64,000 nucleotides of DNA from Tachypleus tridentatus (GCF_004210375.1 NC_134833.1:147242127-147306126); one strand, 5' to 3'. Positions 47,019 through 59,900 are shown, counted from the first letter of the stretch. A program made the numbers and translations. The notes: generated by a model not told the origin, from the sequence alone.

Positions 47019-47880
47019 CAGTGATGGAATTCAAATATTCTAACAACCGGTTATACTTCGCTTTACACACCACAGTTTTGTGTGATTAAAATAACAACAA
47101 CAATATCTTACTCAAATAATTTATTCAACATGCTTTAAATACTTCCAAATTGCCATTTGATTATCATGAAAATTTTTATTCCCTCCACGCTTGAACCCGT
47201 TGTGATCAGCTGTGTTTATTTTCATAGCCAGATTTGAACTGGAAAAGTGGGATTCTGTGAAACCACTGGGAGGCCAATCAAATCAATTGTCATCAGGTTT
47301 GCCATATTTTCAACTGTAAGGCGGCTTCTTTTATCTGAATATATAATATTCATTATTAAAAACCCTTTTTCTGCTTCTGCGGAACTAAAAATATAACTAT
47401 TGATAATATTTTTAGCCTTTTGTACAGTTCTTGAAATCTCATGATTATGGTGATTTCGAAGGATATTTTTCACATAGTCACAGAAATCATTAATGCTGAT
47501 TTCGTGATGAAAGAACTTACTGAATTCATACAATTTGTCATATGCGTCTTCCCAACGCAACAATTTTATCAGTACTCCAAAAATTTGGTTCAAGTATGTT
47601 TACCAGTTCATGAATTTTATTGTCATTTTCTTGTGCATTATTTGTTAATTTTAAGCGATCATAATTCATAATATTTCTCATCGCCTTTAGAGTTTGCTGA
47701 TACACAGATGGTATCAACAGAGATACCGGGTGTATTTTCAAAGTGTGTGTGTGTTGTTGCATGGACCGCCACACTAGGTTTTTCGTGTGTACAAACCCAT
47801 GATTATAGGTTTCTAGTGCCTTATACTTACTTCTGTTCCAATGTGAATCATGTAGATTCAGGTAATAAATATTCATGTTG
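47019..47880 (-). pseudogene. hAT transposase C-terminal remnant (KIAA1586-like)
   Basis: The minus strand carries the hAT dimerisation motif SSAEAEKGFLIMNIIYSDKR with SRLTVENMANLMTIDLIGLP (compare SSAECERGFS.MN.I..DKRNRL), preceded by WEDAYDKLYEFSKFF and, in another frame, QTLKAMRNIMNYDRLKLTNN with ELVNILEPNFWS. The frame changes near 47560. Just left, CAGTGATGGAATTCAAATAT and CTAACAACCGGTT resemble the terminal repeat of such elements (47019). The opposite end is not found, so the element is 5'-truncated. Confidence 0.75.
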
Positions 47881-48745
47881 CTGGGGTTCCAATTCCAATG
47901 GTGATCTGCAAGCTACCCAACTCTTTAATGAAATGTAATAGTGACAGATGTACATGTTGATATATAGGAGACAGTAAACTACATTTCCAATGATTAACAG
48001 TATGATGACAGATTCCACACCAACCAGAATTCATGACAGTCAGATGAATTTAAAAGCTATAAACTTAAGCTACATGCTAATAACTTAAGTATTTGTTCTA
48101 TTAAAAACAGATGACAAAAATAGAGTTATTTGTGTGTGGAGACAAAAAGAAGAAATTCCTCCAGGTTTCATAAAACTTCCATTGGTTCATTAAAGGCATA
48201 AATGTAATATAGACTCGATAGAGCTATTTTAGAAAAAAATTTTGCACCAAATATTTATAATTTTATGAAACAGGTTTCGTGTAGTTTTTATAAAAAATTC
48301 ATTGGAATTACAACCATCTGTATAAAATGTAATAGTGTCATATTCTACTATATTTTCCTACTTCATTTATAAAATTATTTCTAGAATTGTCGAGATTTGT
48401 TTCAAAACTCTATAATACATATTGGTAATGAAAGTATCAAAGAGTTTTGAACAATATTAATCTTGACTATATCACTTTCGCGCGAAATTATTTTTTCAAT
48501 CTTTTCTAATTAAAATTTGTAAATTCTTTAGATCTTGAGTGTTGACGAGTGAAACTCATTGTTTGGTATTATTTGTGTTGAATTTCTCAACCCTGATTTT
48601 TACTTTTAAATTGTATTTTAAAACGTGGGTAATCACTGGAATTTATAAGTTCAACCTGGTAAAACTGATGCCGCAGAACCTTTATGTAGCAATTTATTTT
48701 ATTGGACATTTGGTGAAATTATTATTATCCTGTTTTCCATTTTGG
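47881..48745. other. AT-rich intergenic, no feature seen
   Basis: A hydrophobic 73-codon ORF at 48539-48760 runs into the next SINE and is not credible as a gene. Confidence 0.4.
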
Positions 48746-48747
48746 GA

Positions 48748-48962
48748 GGGGCCGGCATAGCCAGGAAGATAAGGCATAGCCGTGGGGGCGTTATAATGTG
48801 AAGGTCAAAACCACTGGTCGTTGGTAAAAGAGTAGACCAAGAGTTGGTGATGGGTTGTGATGACTACTTGCCTTCCCTCTACTCTTACACTGCCAAATTA
48901 GTGACGGCTAACGCAGATAACCCTCAAGTAGCTTTGCGCGAAATTCCAAACAAACCAAAATC
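48748..48962 (+). mobile_element. tRNA-derived SINE, group A (plus), internally deleted
   Basis: Head GGGGCCGGCATAGCCAGGAA joins directly to AGCCGTGGGGGCGTTATAAT, removing the B-box part; body and tail AAATTCCAAACAAACC are intact. Confidence 0.88.
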
Positions 48963-49622
48963 TTCTGGGGTGATTGGGGAGAGGGCATTTGTGAAAGTAA
49001 CATTTTTAGTTATAGTATGATTGCATCTTATTAAATAATCAAATGTTGACTTTTTGTTACACGTTTGCATCCTTCATTGATCACATTTGGACTGTATTAA
49101 GTGTTTTGTTACCTTCATATATCTTTTTATCAATCAAAGTTACTGTTTTGTTACGTTTTACTTTATATTTGCTATCAAAATTCTGCATTTCGTTACACAC
49201 TTGTAGTCTATACCTAAAACGTTAACCTTCTGTTTCGTAATTTAGAGTTTTTTTCAATGTAAAGTTTCTTGATTAAACTTTCTTATATACTTTGAGAATC
49301 AGTAATTGACTATTTTCCTTATTTGAATAGTTTGAAATAGAAGTTTCTATAATTGTATGTATCGTTCTGGAACAAACAGTCACACCTTTCGAAAGAAAAA
49401 ACAAAAACAAAAAACACGATGTCTTTTTCTGTTGAGATTTTTAAAATTCACAGTTGAAGTCTACTCAGCTGCTGGGTGTTTTTGGACCCCAACACTTAAT
49501 CTTCAGTTATCTGTTTGCAAATTTTGTTGCACAAAGGAATGGCTAATATTCCATTATCAACAAACTCAAGCGTTATCTAATGCAAAATGAATAATGTAAA
49601 TTCATGTTTCCACTTTCTCCAG

Positions 49623-49738
49623 GTTTATTAAAAGCTGTGTGAAAGTCCATCGTTTTAAAGAAATGTTTAGATCTGCCTTTGACCTCAGATTTGAGAAATA
49701 TAACTATCTTTTACTGCCAAGTAATGCACGAGCGACTG
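49623..49738 (+). CDS. orphan coding exon, unrecognised protein
   Basis: An excellent acceptor (gtttccactttctccag) and donor (ACTG|GTAAGT) bound 116 bases with a single open phase reading FIKSCVKVHRFKEMFRSAFD then LRFEKYNYLLLPSNARAT plus one base. It begins needing two bases from an upstream exon and ends in phase 1. The basic/aromatic F-K-E-M-F-R-S-A-F segment is reminiscent of a post-TM7 helix 8 of a GPCR, but that is weak and I do not assign a family. No upstream partner is identified in the window; a possible downstream terminal exon is at 50920-50966. Confidence 0.6.
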
Positions 49739-50419
49739 GTAAGTCTGTATCAAGCGACTGTAACAGTGATCACATCTGGTAAGATAAATGACATCAGTAT
49801 AATAGCCACATTTGAAACAAAAGGAGCTTCTCAACAGAACTTAATTATAATTCATTAACTTTCATGACACAAACAGACGAAGATCTATTAACTCCAAACA
49901 ACTGACTTATCAGAAACAGTACCGTCCAAAACTTCAAACTTAAGTATAGTCTCAAGCAATGTTCTATATAATAAAACTATTTTTATATGTAATGATATTT
50001 GATATTAAAGAATAGAAGTATGAAACTCAGTGAAAGTTAAAACATAAAGTATAAAATATTATCAGATCTGGAAACAACTAAAAAGTAATAAGAAACATAG
50101 TGGATGATAAAATCAAATTTAGCTCTAAAAACGTTACCAGTTCATGTGATAAATCTTGTATTTATCATTCCAAGAGTATTAAAGAATTTCACATGAAAGT
50201 TGCTATGGACTGGTTTGAGGAACATTGTAACATCTACTGAACTGGTGATGATTACCCTTTAAAGTATTATAAGCCGGTGGAATATTTAATATATTCCATG
50301 TGAAAGTTACTCTGGACATGATATCAGTACTATCACATAGAAACTGTCGGATTTGGTTTAGAAAATTCTTTACGGATTTGAGTATTGATATAATTAAACA
50401 ACTTGACAAATAAATGTTT

Positions 50420-50603
50420 GTTTGTTTTTTGTTTTTTTGAATTTCGCACAATGCTACTCGAGGGCTATCTATTCTAGTCGTCCCTAATTTAGCAGTGTAA
50501 GACTAGAGAGAAGGCAGCTAGTCATCACCACCCACCGCCAACTCTTGAACTACTCTTTTACCAACGAAAACTGGGATTGACCGTCACATTAAAACACCCC
50601 CAT
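50420..50603 (-). mobile_element. tRNA-derived SINE, group A (minus), head missing
   Basis: TTTGAATTTCGCACAATGCT to GACCGTCACATTAAAACACC; truncated before the tRNA-like head. It would lie in the intron after the exon at 49623. Confidence 0.9.
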
Positions 50604-50919
50604 TATTCTTTAAGGATTTGATTATGATACAACTTCTGAAAATCATATTTGAGACATAATTAAACAACTTGACAAATAAATAAATAGATTTGAGTATTTT
50701 GTCAGAGGTATTTTAGAATATTACCAACCATTCATGACACGCTTACAACTGAGCGAAAAATAAAGCATGCATAACCCTATCTAACATGCTAATTTAGTAA
50801 ATTCCTTATGTCAGTTGACATAGAAATTTTTAACCCAGTTTTGATCATTAGTTTGACTAGTTTTATCATCCACTGTATTTATAAGAAAACTGGTTTTTAA
50901 TCTCCATCTTCTGTAACAG

Positions 50920-50966
50920 TTATTCTTATGCATATTAATTCCTTCAAGTTGGCAACTGACTTTTAA
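50920..50966 (+). CDS. possible terminal exon following 49623-49738
   Basis: Acceptor tctccatcttctgtaacag, then two bases that complete the phase-1 codon of the exon at 49738, then ILMHINSFKLATDF and TAA. The phase agreement has a one-in-three chance of being accidental and the segment is short, so the support is modest. Confidence 0.3.
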
Positions 50967-51417
50967 TCAGCCATCAAACAATGTTCAACATTTAATGTTA
51001 TTCATATGTTTCATGCTGGATCATGTTTCAAACTCTCATCTACTGACGAGATAAATTAATTTGGTAGTCAAATTGGACCCTGTTTAAATTGAATATCATC
51101 TAAACAATCGGACGTCTCTTTCTTTGAGTGATTTAACTTGTTTTGTAAAGATGAATTTTACTATAGTTACTTGTTACAGATTCTACACCCAGTAAAACAT
51201 AAAAAATTCTTAAAACATAAAATATTTTTGATTTTCTTTGTTAGGAGAAATCAATTTAATTGTATGGTTTGATTATAATATTTATTGTATTAAAACAAGT
51301 CTCTGTTTATGTCCTTTTTTATCAAACAAATCTAAGACACTAAATGCTAAGCTAAACGTTTTTCATGCAATCAAAAATCCACGTTTTCTACTGGAAATGT
51401 TTATTTATTACTGACGC

Positions 51418-51668
51418 CTGACATGACCTGGTGATTAAGGTGCTTGTCTCGAAGTTTGCACTTCACTGGATCGACACCCATCGTCATACATGTTTACCAC
51501 TTCTACTGTGAAGGCGCTATATAATGTGACGGTCAATCCCTTTTGCTGTGGAATAAGAGCAATCCAAGAACTGACGATTAGTGATTGTTGAGTGGTTGCC
51601 TTCCCTTTAGTCTATCTCTTCATAAACAGACTACAGGAGACAGCTTTGTAAGAAATTCAGAAAACAAA
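51418..51668 (+). mobile_element. tRNA-derived SINE, group A (plus), old copy
   Basis: CCTGACATGACCTGGTGATT head, GGCGCTATATAATGTGACGG, TGCCTTCCCTTTAGTCTA and a decayed tail AGAAATTCAGAAAACAAAC. Strongly diverged. Confidence 0.75.
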
Positions 51669-51889
51669 CAGCCTGTTAATAACACATGATGTACTCATGG
51701 TAGAAAATTTAAAAGTTTCTGGTTGTACTTTGCTTGGTATGGTAAATTTACAGCAAAGAAATAACAAATGTTAAAAATGATTCAGAGGTGAAAAATGATT
51801 TCGGAATCAATAAGGATGTGTTTAATATTATTTATAACGTAACCACTTCAAAATTAATAAAACTATAACAGTAACCCTAGATGCTGTTT

Positions 51890-52170
51890 AAAGTTGAAAT
51901 CAGAATCAAGGTGACTGTTGTGAGACTATTATGAGCATCAGTGTAACTAAGGTTGATTATATTATGTTAATATAACCGGCGTGAGACAATTTGGGTGTTA
52001 AAATGACTGTTGAGAAACTATTACAGGTGTCATTGTGACTGGTGTAACTATTTGTACGGGTATCAATGGCTGATGCGAGACCGTTATGAGACTGTTACAG
52101 ATGTCACTGTGACTGGCTTAAATCTAGAAATAGGTGTCAGAGTAACGTGTACGAGACCGTTATAAAAGTT
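51890..52170 (+). repeat. irregular repeat of GTGACTG / GAGAC-TTATGAG motifs
   Basis: GTGACTG(T/G), TGAGAC(T/C)(A/G)TTATGAG and CA(G/T)(T/G)GT(A/C)ACT strings recur five to six times at uneven spacing. Probably an old satellite; low clarity. Confidence 0.3.
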
Positions 52171-52370
52171 ATGCACGTGACGTCATGCACCAGACAAGCT
52201 TTGTTTATTTCACCATAGTGGACGTAATAACAAGTTAGTGAAATAACGATTACCATATTTTCAATTAAATACTTACAACTAAATCGTGTCAATAATACCA
52301 ATTGGTTGTCATGATGTTGGTTTACAAAAAACAGAGCTGACGTAGAAATTAACGTAGTTACAAACAAATT

Positions 52371-52543
52371 CGTTATAAAGTGACGGTCAATCTCAATATT
52401 CGTTGGTAAAAGAGTAGCCTAAGTTGGCGATGGGTGGTGATGACTAGCTCCTTTCCCTCTAGTTCTACACTGCTAAATTAGGGACGGCTAGCACAGATAG
52501 CCCTCGAGTAGTTTTGAGTGAAATTCAAAAAACAAACAAACCA
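52371..52543 (+). mobile_element. tRNA-derived SINE, group A (plus), 5'-truncated
   Basis: Begins at CGTTATAAAGTGACGGTCAA, body GGTGGTGATGACTAGCTCC, tail GTAGTTTTGAGTGAAATTCA ending AACAAACAAA. The head is absent. Confidence 0.9.
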
Positions 52544-52976
52544 TCCCACCACACAGTTGAGATTATATGTATAGACTAGTATATGAAATATAGCTTTGAT
52601 ACACAAACTTTTGTTAATGTGAGAACTACTGGCAATTTTATTACTGTATTGGACCTAATAATTTTATACCATTTTATTGTCAAACAGGATGAGTAGTTTA
52701 CTAATATTAAAATATAACTTTTGTTATAAAGTTTTGAGTTATTTTAACAAATTAATTCTACATACATCATCAACACATTATCTCAGAAACTGTAAGTATA
52801 TTTAGTAGCCTCTGTGTGGTACTTGTTTCGTGATAAATATGAATATTTGTTTGGAATCATACATTAAAAACTTTACTAGTATATGGTCAATAAAATATAA
52901 ATGTACATGTAGCGTAACGTTAAAATATAAGCGTTGTGTTAGGTAAGCAATTACATCTAAATTGCAGATCTAACGT

Positions 52977-53228
52977 CCTGACACAGCGTGGTGGGTAGAG
53001 TATTCGAATTGTAATCTAAGTATTATGGGTTCGAATTCTCGTCACACCAAACATGCTCGCCCCTTTCTGCTGTGGAGATGTTATAATGTGTGGTTAATCC
53101 TAGTACACGTTGGTAAATTAATATCCAAAAATTTGTCGCTGGGTGGTGATGACTATCTGATGTTAAACTATTAAATTAGGGACGGCTAGCATGTAAAACC
53201 CTGGTGTAGATTTTGGCGAAATTAAAAA
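52977..53228 (+). mobile_element. tRNA-derived SINE, group A (plus), old copy
   Basis: CCTGACACAGCGTGGTGGGT, B-box GGGTTCGAATTC, ACACCAAACATGCTCGCCC and a tail TAAATTAGGGACGGCTAGCA, with a deletion in the middle of the body. Confidence 0.85.
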
Positions 53229-53369
53229 AAAAAAATCAGCAATCAATCTACACCTAATAATAATACATTTGGTAAAAGTTATAGGAAAACGAAATAAACA
53301 GGTCGATTCTTTCCAAGTTATAAAATAACATAAATTGTTTACGCACATGAAATACTGCTAAGTGAGATG

Positions 53370-53525
53370 TTTTGTTTGTGAATTTCGGCCAATCTACACA
53401 AGGTATATGGACGATAATCGTCTCTAATATAGCAATGTAAGACTAGAAGAAAGGCAGCTATTCATAACCACCCACTTCCAACTCTCAGATTGGTAGTCGA
53501 GTGTTCTGCTCTGGCCATGCCGTTC
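53370..53525 (-). mobile_element. tRNA-derived SINE, group A (minus), internally deleted
   Basis: TTTTGTTTGTGAATTTCGGC tail, GCAATGTAAGACTAGAAGAA body, then directly the head complement TCAGATTGGTAGTCGAGTGT to GGCCATGCC; the middle is missing. Confidence 0.8.
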
Positions 53526-54470
53526 TAATATAGTGTTAATGAATGTATACCAGTGATATAGTGTTGTTGAAATTGTAAAGTAACAAATAGCAACGATACA
53601 TCTGAATGTAATATCTGTTATGTTAAACAACAAGTGATAATTATTAACCGGAAGTCAGTGTAACAGTTGATACAGAAACAAGTTTAATTTATGTATGTTA
53701 CATTGTATCTATAGTGTGTATTAGTGTATACAAAAGGCTGTTGTAGGTTGATTGTTTATATATGAAAACTTAACACTTTCATACACCTTAAATATTTGTT
53801 CCGATAGATACCTCTTCTCATATGATGGCTTTATCGTTCAGTAATGCTTTACATAAGCAAAAATGTTTTTTCTCGCCACTAGTCTTGAAAATCCCACCTA
53901 CCTCATGTTTCAAGAAGGCTTTGTCAACAGAAGCGTGACTAATTCTTATGTCGCAACTGATTTTCATGTGGGAAAACGCTCATGAACAAGGAAAAGACTT
54001 CGCCCATCTTGAAAGTATGAGTCACTAAACTGGATGTTAAAAAGTGGATAACATCCTTATTTGTAAATGTGATGGTTGGTCCACCTCTCCATTTTAGTGT
54101 GTGATATCCTAACCAAAACAGGACATCCAGAGTTGTCTCTCTCCTTGCCGTACCAGATCTCCCAGGATAAACCTGATAGAGAAGACATGACGGAGGTTTC
54201 TTAACTAATATTATTTGGTTTGTTCAATACCTTTCTAAAGCCAATTCTTTAACTAAGTGACCAACAGCTTTTTGCAGGTTGGACAGTACTCACCAGTTAT
54301 TACGTTCTCTAGTATATCACAAATGAACAAGTATGTATGTAGGAAAGAACCTACATGTGCAGTTAATCCAAAATCCACGAATAAAACCAGAGGGTGAAAT
54401 AGTGGGATGATACATTTGAACCTGAGACTGATGAATGAGTGATATTTAAAGAGGAAGTAGTAAGAAAGGT
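53526..54470. other. intergenic; possibly decayed 5' part of the following LINE
   Basis: No motif can be read with confidence; composition becomes less AT-rich after 53930. Confidence 0.3.
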
Positions 54471-54479
54471 ATTCTTATC

Positions 54480-55430
54480 TCTCATTCTTATCCAGATACT
54501 ACTCGAGATCCTGGAAGGTAGCAGTTATTAACATAGTACCTAAAAAAGATAACGATCTCACTAACTCCGTTATTTATACAGGGATCAGTCAACTCAACAC
54601 CCCAAATAAACTCTTGGGAAAAGCAATAATCAACTGAATTAACGGCAATCTGGAATCCATTAACAAAATAACTAACAACCAAAATGCTGGAGAGAAAACA
54701 GGCAAACAAAAGACTATCTTGTTAAACTTACTGAATCTGTTTACGGCGGCTTCAAACGCAAACAATCCACGGTAGCCACACTCTCTACGACAGGTTTCAT
54801 TCTGGTACAACGGTTACAGGTTTGAAACACACACCATAGGTTTACAGACGGATGTCTAGTTTTATCACGAACAGTAGAGCTAAGGTCAAAATTCACGAAT
54901 CAAGTTACACCCTATTTATTCAACTGACCCAAGGTTCAGTACTCAGTCCAGTCCTGTACAACATTTATCTCAACGATATACCATTCTCCCACCCAACTAC
55001 ACGTTAAAATCACAGTATGCTGACGATAGAGCCAGATGGAGCACATACAGTGACCCACACACTGCTGCGGCCATATTCCAAACGACACTCAACACTATAT
55101 CACTATAGTGTGACAAGTGGCGTGTCGCCTCTAGTTAACATGTCCAGCTACTCATTCTCAAGGGTACAGAACCTTCAGAACAAAGTTACTAAAACTGTAT
55201 AGAGACTACCTAATTACACACCATCAATATATCTGGAATTATTAAATGAACTACGTCCTCTGAAAGACCGGTTCATTAAACTTGTCTCCAGATATTATAA
55301 AAGTACTTACACTTGCAATACACAAACTCGCCAAATAACATCTATAACTAGAACCTCAGCCACCTGGGCCAAAGATATCTCCCCTTCCAAAATGACAAAC
55401 AGCCTCACCTAATAGAACGTAACCTTACTT
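54480..55430 (+). pseudogene. Jockey-like LINE reverse transcriptase, degraded
   Basis: In shifting plus frames: SWKVAVINIVPKKDNDLTNS (compare WK.A.V.PIPKPGKD), TGISQLNTPNKLLGKAI (compare RPISLLNTLGK), then QGSVLSPVLYNIYLNDIP near 54930-54985, SQYADD near 55008-55025 (catalytic YADD retained), and a thumb/C-terminal part YTPSIYLELLNELRPLKDRF with IKLVSRYYKS near 55215-55310. Stops and frameshifts are frequent. Motif order is diagnostic of a Jockey-clade non-LTR retrotransposon. Confidence 0.85.
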
Positions 55431-56280
55431 CCATTATTATGTATTAATTAAACATTATCATGTTTTCATCTCTGGCCACTGAGCAGGTAGAATATTCGGC
55501 GCCTACACAGAGAAAATTGTTTTTACCGGGCACTCTTGTTTCCCCCACAACAAATTAATTGGATTGACAGATCCCAGATACTGTGACCCTGAAAGGACCT
55601 CTTCATATATTTCTTTTCACTGTATTTTTCATTATTTTTAATCACACATATATATTTCATTTTATTGTTATTATCTTACTTCTTAAATTTAATTTATATT
55701 TTCCCCTCATTCTCACACTTTATTATTATTATTATTATATTTCTTTCTTTCTTGTTAACTCTTAACTTAACTTTACTATTATTACCTCTTCTCTCCCTAT
55801 TTCTAAATTACGTACATCATAGGACTCACTTCAGCCTACATATCCCTGCTCAAACTACGATTTCATCCGTCGAGTCAGCTCACCACGTTTTCGTTTTTCA
55901 GACACCTCGAGCACAGCGTTTCACGACGTGCATTGATAATATTTTACATGGCAAGCGATGAACGGTCGAAAGTTGAACTAATTTCACATCGACAACGCCA
56001 CTCCTCATACTACGCGCGGGGCTAAAAAGCGCCCCTAATTGTATCGCAAGCCCCTTCAAACAGTCTTATGAGATTGTCAACCGACACGACCCATAAGAAT
56101 GATTGTATTGAACAGAAGGTGTTTACCGAAGAAGGTTAAGGACTGGAAATAAAGTTTAAGAGGACGATAAAGGTGTTATAAGAAAAACAAATGCTGCTGA
56201 GAAATGAGTTTCGAATAAAATAGGCAAACAAAGAAATAACTTCCTATCTAGGCTGAAGGATGTGGTACTGGAGACAAAAA
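55431..56280. other. possible LINE 3' tail and intergenic DNA
   Basis: T/ATT-rich 55600-55800 gives low-complexity hydrophobic ORFs. 55860-56120 is CpG-richer. No gene recognised. Confidence 0.35.
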
Positions 56281-56978
56281 TGATAACAAATTAAGTTTTA
56301 CTTTGTTTGTAAATCCATTAAGTAACAAACTAAATTAGCAATTACAAAATAAACACACAAATATTAAAATAGTTTTGTAAGCGTGTGTCTAGGACACCTG
56401 TTAACATCGATCAAGCACCTTTGAGCTACGTATGACCTGAGAAGCAAAGTCTCGAAAGCACAAGAAATGCATTCTTGATGCTTAGTCATACAGTTAAGTG
56501 CTACAAGTCAAAATTACGGTCTATCTCGAGAGCAATTCAGGGTGTAAGTTCGGCCTTTATCCTTGGTATAGGTTATCTAAAGTGGGTGGAACACCTTGTT
56601 GTTTAAGACTCCTCCATACACGGCACTGCAGACAGCAGTTTTCCCTTATTTGTGTACAAAAATAACTATGTTTTTTTTTAGCATTTCTTCAGTAACTTTC
56701 CGTATTAGTTTCTGTATTAAATTAACTTATTCACTAAATATTAGAGGAGTGTCGATAAAAGATTAACAAAAGTGTACTGACTCTGATGATCCAGAGATGA
56801 CTGTATTCATAGGCTGTGAAGATCCAGAGATGACTGTATTCATAGGCATTGAAGATCCAGAGATGACTGTATCCATAGGCAGTGAAGATCCAGAGATGAC
56901 TGTATCCATAGGCAGTGAAGATCCAGAGATGACTGTGTCCATAGGCAGTGAAGATCCAGAGATGACTGTATCCATAGG
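56281..56978 (+). repeat. tandem duplication copy A (left part), interrupted by hAT
   Basis: From AAGTTTTACTTTGTTTGTAA through TTCAGGGTGTAAGTTCGGCC and GTGTCGATAAAAGATTAACA it parallels 60870-61380. It continues after the hAT at 60742-60795 (AATTTCGCAA ... TTTCTGCTGACAGTT), matching 61415-61460 of copy B. Confidence 0.8.
56788..56978 (+). repeat. 33-bp minisatellite (5.8 units)
   Basis: GATCCAGAGATGACTGTATC followed by CATAGGCAGTGAA, starting at 56788, 56821, 56854, 56887, 56920 and 56953; the sixth unit is cut by the hAT end. Eleven codons per unit give an apparent DPEMTVSIGSE repeat ORF on the plus strand that runs into the transposon. Copy B of the duplication has a single diverged unit near 61368. 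Confidence 0.95.
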
Positions 56979-59900
56979 CAGGGGCGTAGATATGTTACAC
57001 CCGATGGGAGGGATGATTTTCGCAACCACTTACGTGTACTGTTCAATTTGCAAATTGGTAATCTCTGATTACGTGAACCTGAAATCTGTAAACATGCAGT
57101 CACAGAGTAATCTTGTTGCCACAATACTTCAAGGTTTCCATGTAGGTTTATATAAGTGAGGTGTTGTGAACAGTTTTCAAAATGTTAATAGAATAAAGAC
57201 AAATGTGTCACAAATTAACTGCCACATGAATTTATTCCTGCACACTGCACAGTATAATATATGGCCATTATACTTGACAAGGATACTAATAACTTTCATT
57301 GCATGAATTACCTTTTCAAATATTAATAAAATTAGTAATTACCCTTGATAAGTTTACATCTACTGAAAAACTGTTCATGTTGTTTGATAAAAATAATTAA
57401 AATGTCTTTGCGAACTTTTGAAACTTACCCATCAATGCAATGTAGCACATGATTTTTCATACTTTTCATTGTAGTAAGATTCATTTAGTCCTCATGTTCC
57501 CAAACGTTGACCTTCTTTGTGATGATCTGTTTATGAATTTTTCATAAGCTCTTCTATATTTATCTTGTCGACCTCATTTTTGAGTGTGACAAACTACCAC
57601 ATGGTAGAGGCGGCACTGAGACATAGTTGACCTTAACCACGTTTTCAACCGTCTTAATGAAGAAAAGCTGCGTTCACATTTTATAACATTTTATAAGTTT
57701 ATAACCGAGTTCTCAATCTTGCCACATGTGATCATGTTCTCAAGTGCCATAATATTGCCTCAAGTCATTGTTTTCCGCATTGAATCTAGTGGTCAGATGT
57801 TCTATGGCTGTTTTCACAAATTCAAAATATTGGCTTCTGTAGTAATCTCTAGCTGTTGTAGAATGGTGTGCTGAGCCATCACCTGTGATTCTTCTAGGGT
57901 GTCTGCGAATGCGTGGTAGTTCAATAGACACCAGATCTAGAAAAGTTACCTTTTTCTCAGCTTCATCAAATATATTGTTGAAATTTTCCTCAACTGAGCC
58001 ATCAACAATCCTAAAACTGTCTTTCCTTTCTCAAATCTGTCCAGCAGACCTCGTAATTTCACTGCTACATCTGATTTTTCATTTGCTAATTCAGACAAAG
58101 AATCAACAATGTCACTGTAGTGATCATTAGCACATGTAATTGCAGATAGACGGCACAACCAGCGTGTTGGACAGAGTGGGCAGATGCATTTACCTGGACC
58201 ATTGCGGCTGTCTGACGATACAATATTTTCAAAGATTGTCTTGTATTTCCCTGACCTCTGAAGCAAGACACCAAGTTCATGTACCCACTGAATAGAATCT
58301 CGAACACATTAACAAGCTTCAACTGCATGTTGCATTGTTAAACTAGCCTTGTGTGCTCCGCAGTGAAAAACAAAGCTAAAGGTTGCTTCTCTTTTATTTT
58401 TGCCTGGCATCCACTCTACGCACCAATCATGTTAGTGGTTCCATCATAAGTTTGTGCCCTTAATCCTGATAGTGGTAAATTGAGTCTACTTTGTACATCA
58501 AGTATAGTCGAGGATATTGTTTCACCAGTTGTATTGGAAACACTGTACAAACCTAGAAATATCTCATGGACGTCAAAGTTCTCATCTACGTATCGTACAC
58601 ATTGCTTCCTGTTCGGCACCCGTAACACCTTGAGTGCCATCAACCATTAATGCAAAGATTTTATTTTGCCGCACTTTGTGTGCTATGTTCCTCAGTATTT
58701 GATGACTGAACATCTCCATTATTTTATTCTGAGCCTGGGGTGATGTGAATGTGGTTTACTTTAACAAGTAGACCGTCAGCTCAGAATCTTCCTCTTCCGG
58801 GAGCTTCATTACCTGCAGGAAGATACCCTCCGTATCAGTATGTCCACGTAATGCTAAACTTTGATGTAGTAAGAAACGTAAACTTCTGAATATTTTGGCT
58901 AGACGTTTTTGCATTCTTCTTGCTGATTCTATTTTCCATCATGTAGCTGGACAGTCACTGGAGTTACATCAAGTTAACCTTCTGGAGATGTAGCAATTCT
59001 GTGCTGAGAGGAGGATTGATGTTCGTTGAATTTCTGTTTTGCCTTTATCCAGTTGCAAAAGCCGGTGGATATGAAGGTATACTCGACTGGCCTCTCAATT
59101 ATCTTGTAAAAGGCCTCTATTTTCCGCCTTGGCACAATGAAAGCATATGACTTTTGAGTCTGATTGTCGAAGTGCAACCATGGGAACTCAAATCACTTGC
59201 CCTGGAAGTTGATATATTGAGATTTTGCTTTCTGTCGTTGTGTTAGTTGTGCGTCTAGATAATATAGCTTTCCACACTGTATCTGTGGAGTGTTAGATTT
59301 TTCATTTCTGCACAAACTTGTTTCACAACTATCTGGTGGTTCATGATGTGCAATAGTTGCACAAAAATTTTCAGACTCGTCCTCTGATAAACATGGTATT
59401 TCCTCTGTATGAAAAGTTTCTATTCCTTTGCCTGAGGTTGTTGGATTATCTGCATCTGCATTGTCACTTATAGTACCAGTAACTGACTTGTAGAACTGTC
59501 TAATATCGGAAAGTTTCAGACGCTTGCTTGTCATAATTGGAATCTGTTTCACAGATGACTCAACAGGCTAAAATACAGTCTTTATTGAAAACTCTAACGT
59601 ACAACGAACGAAGATAGAATAGAATGGAATTAGGACTGAACTGTACAATGTATTTAAGTCGAACGCGCTTACCTCACAGTGACTACCGAGCCGACAGACC
59701 ACCTGGACATCGCTGGGACAATAATGTGTGCTAGTTACAACACAAGTAATTGCAAGTTTCTAGAAAAATTCTTAAACAATCACAAATATATTATATTCCT
59801 GTTAAAGCTCATCAAAAGACAAACACGTTGTGATATAATGTCTATAAGCATGTCTATTAAATAAAAACACCTAAACAAAAACTAGCAATACAATTCGAGT

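Noticed and set aside
3842-53525. tRNA genes at the SINE heads (B-box-like GGTTCRA)
   Set aside because: The heads are repeated many times with SINE bodies attached and lack intact cloverleaf pairing; they are promoters of retrotransposed elements, not tRNA genes.
55583-55961. Hydrophobic plus ORFs with Ile/Tyr/Leu runs
   Set aside because: They come from T-rich and ATT-repeat low-complexity DNA behind the LINE.
56797-57159. DPEMTVSIGSE repeat ORF and its minus-strand counterparts
   Set aside because: A 33-bp minisatellite artefact that runs straight into the non-coding end of the hAT element.
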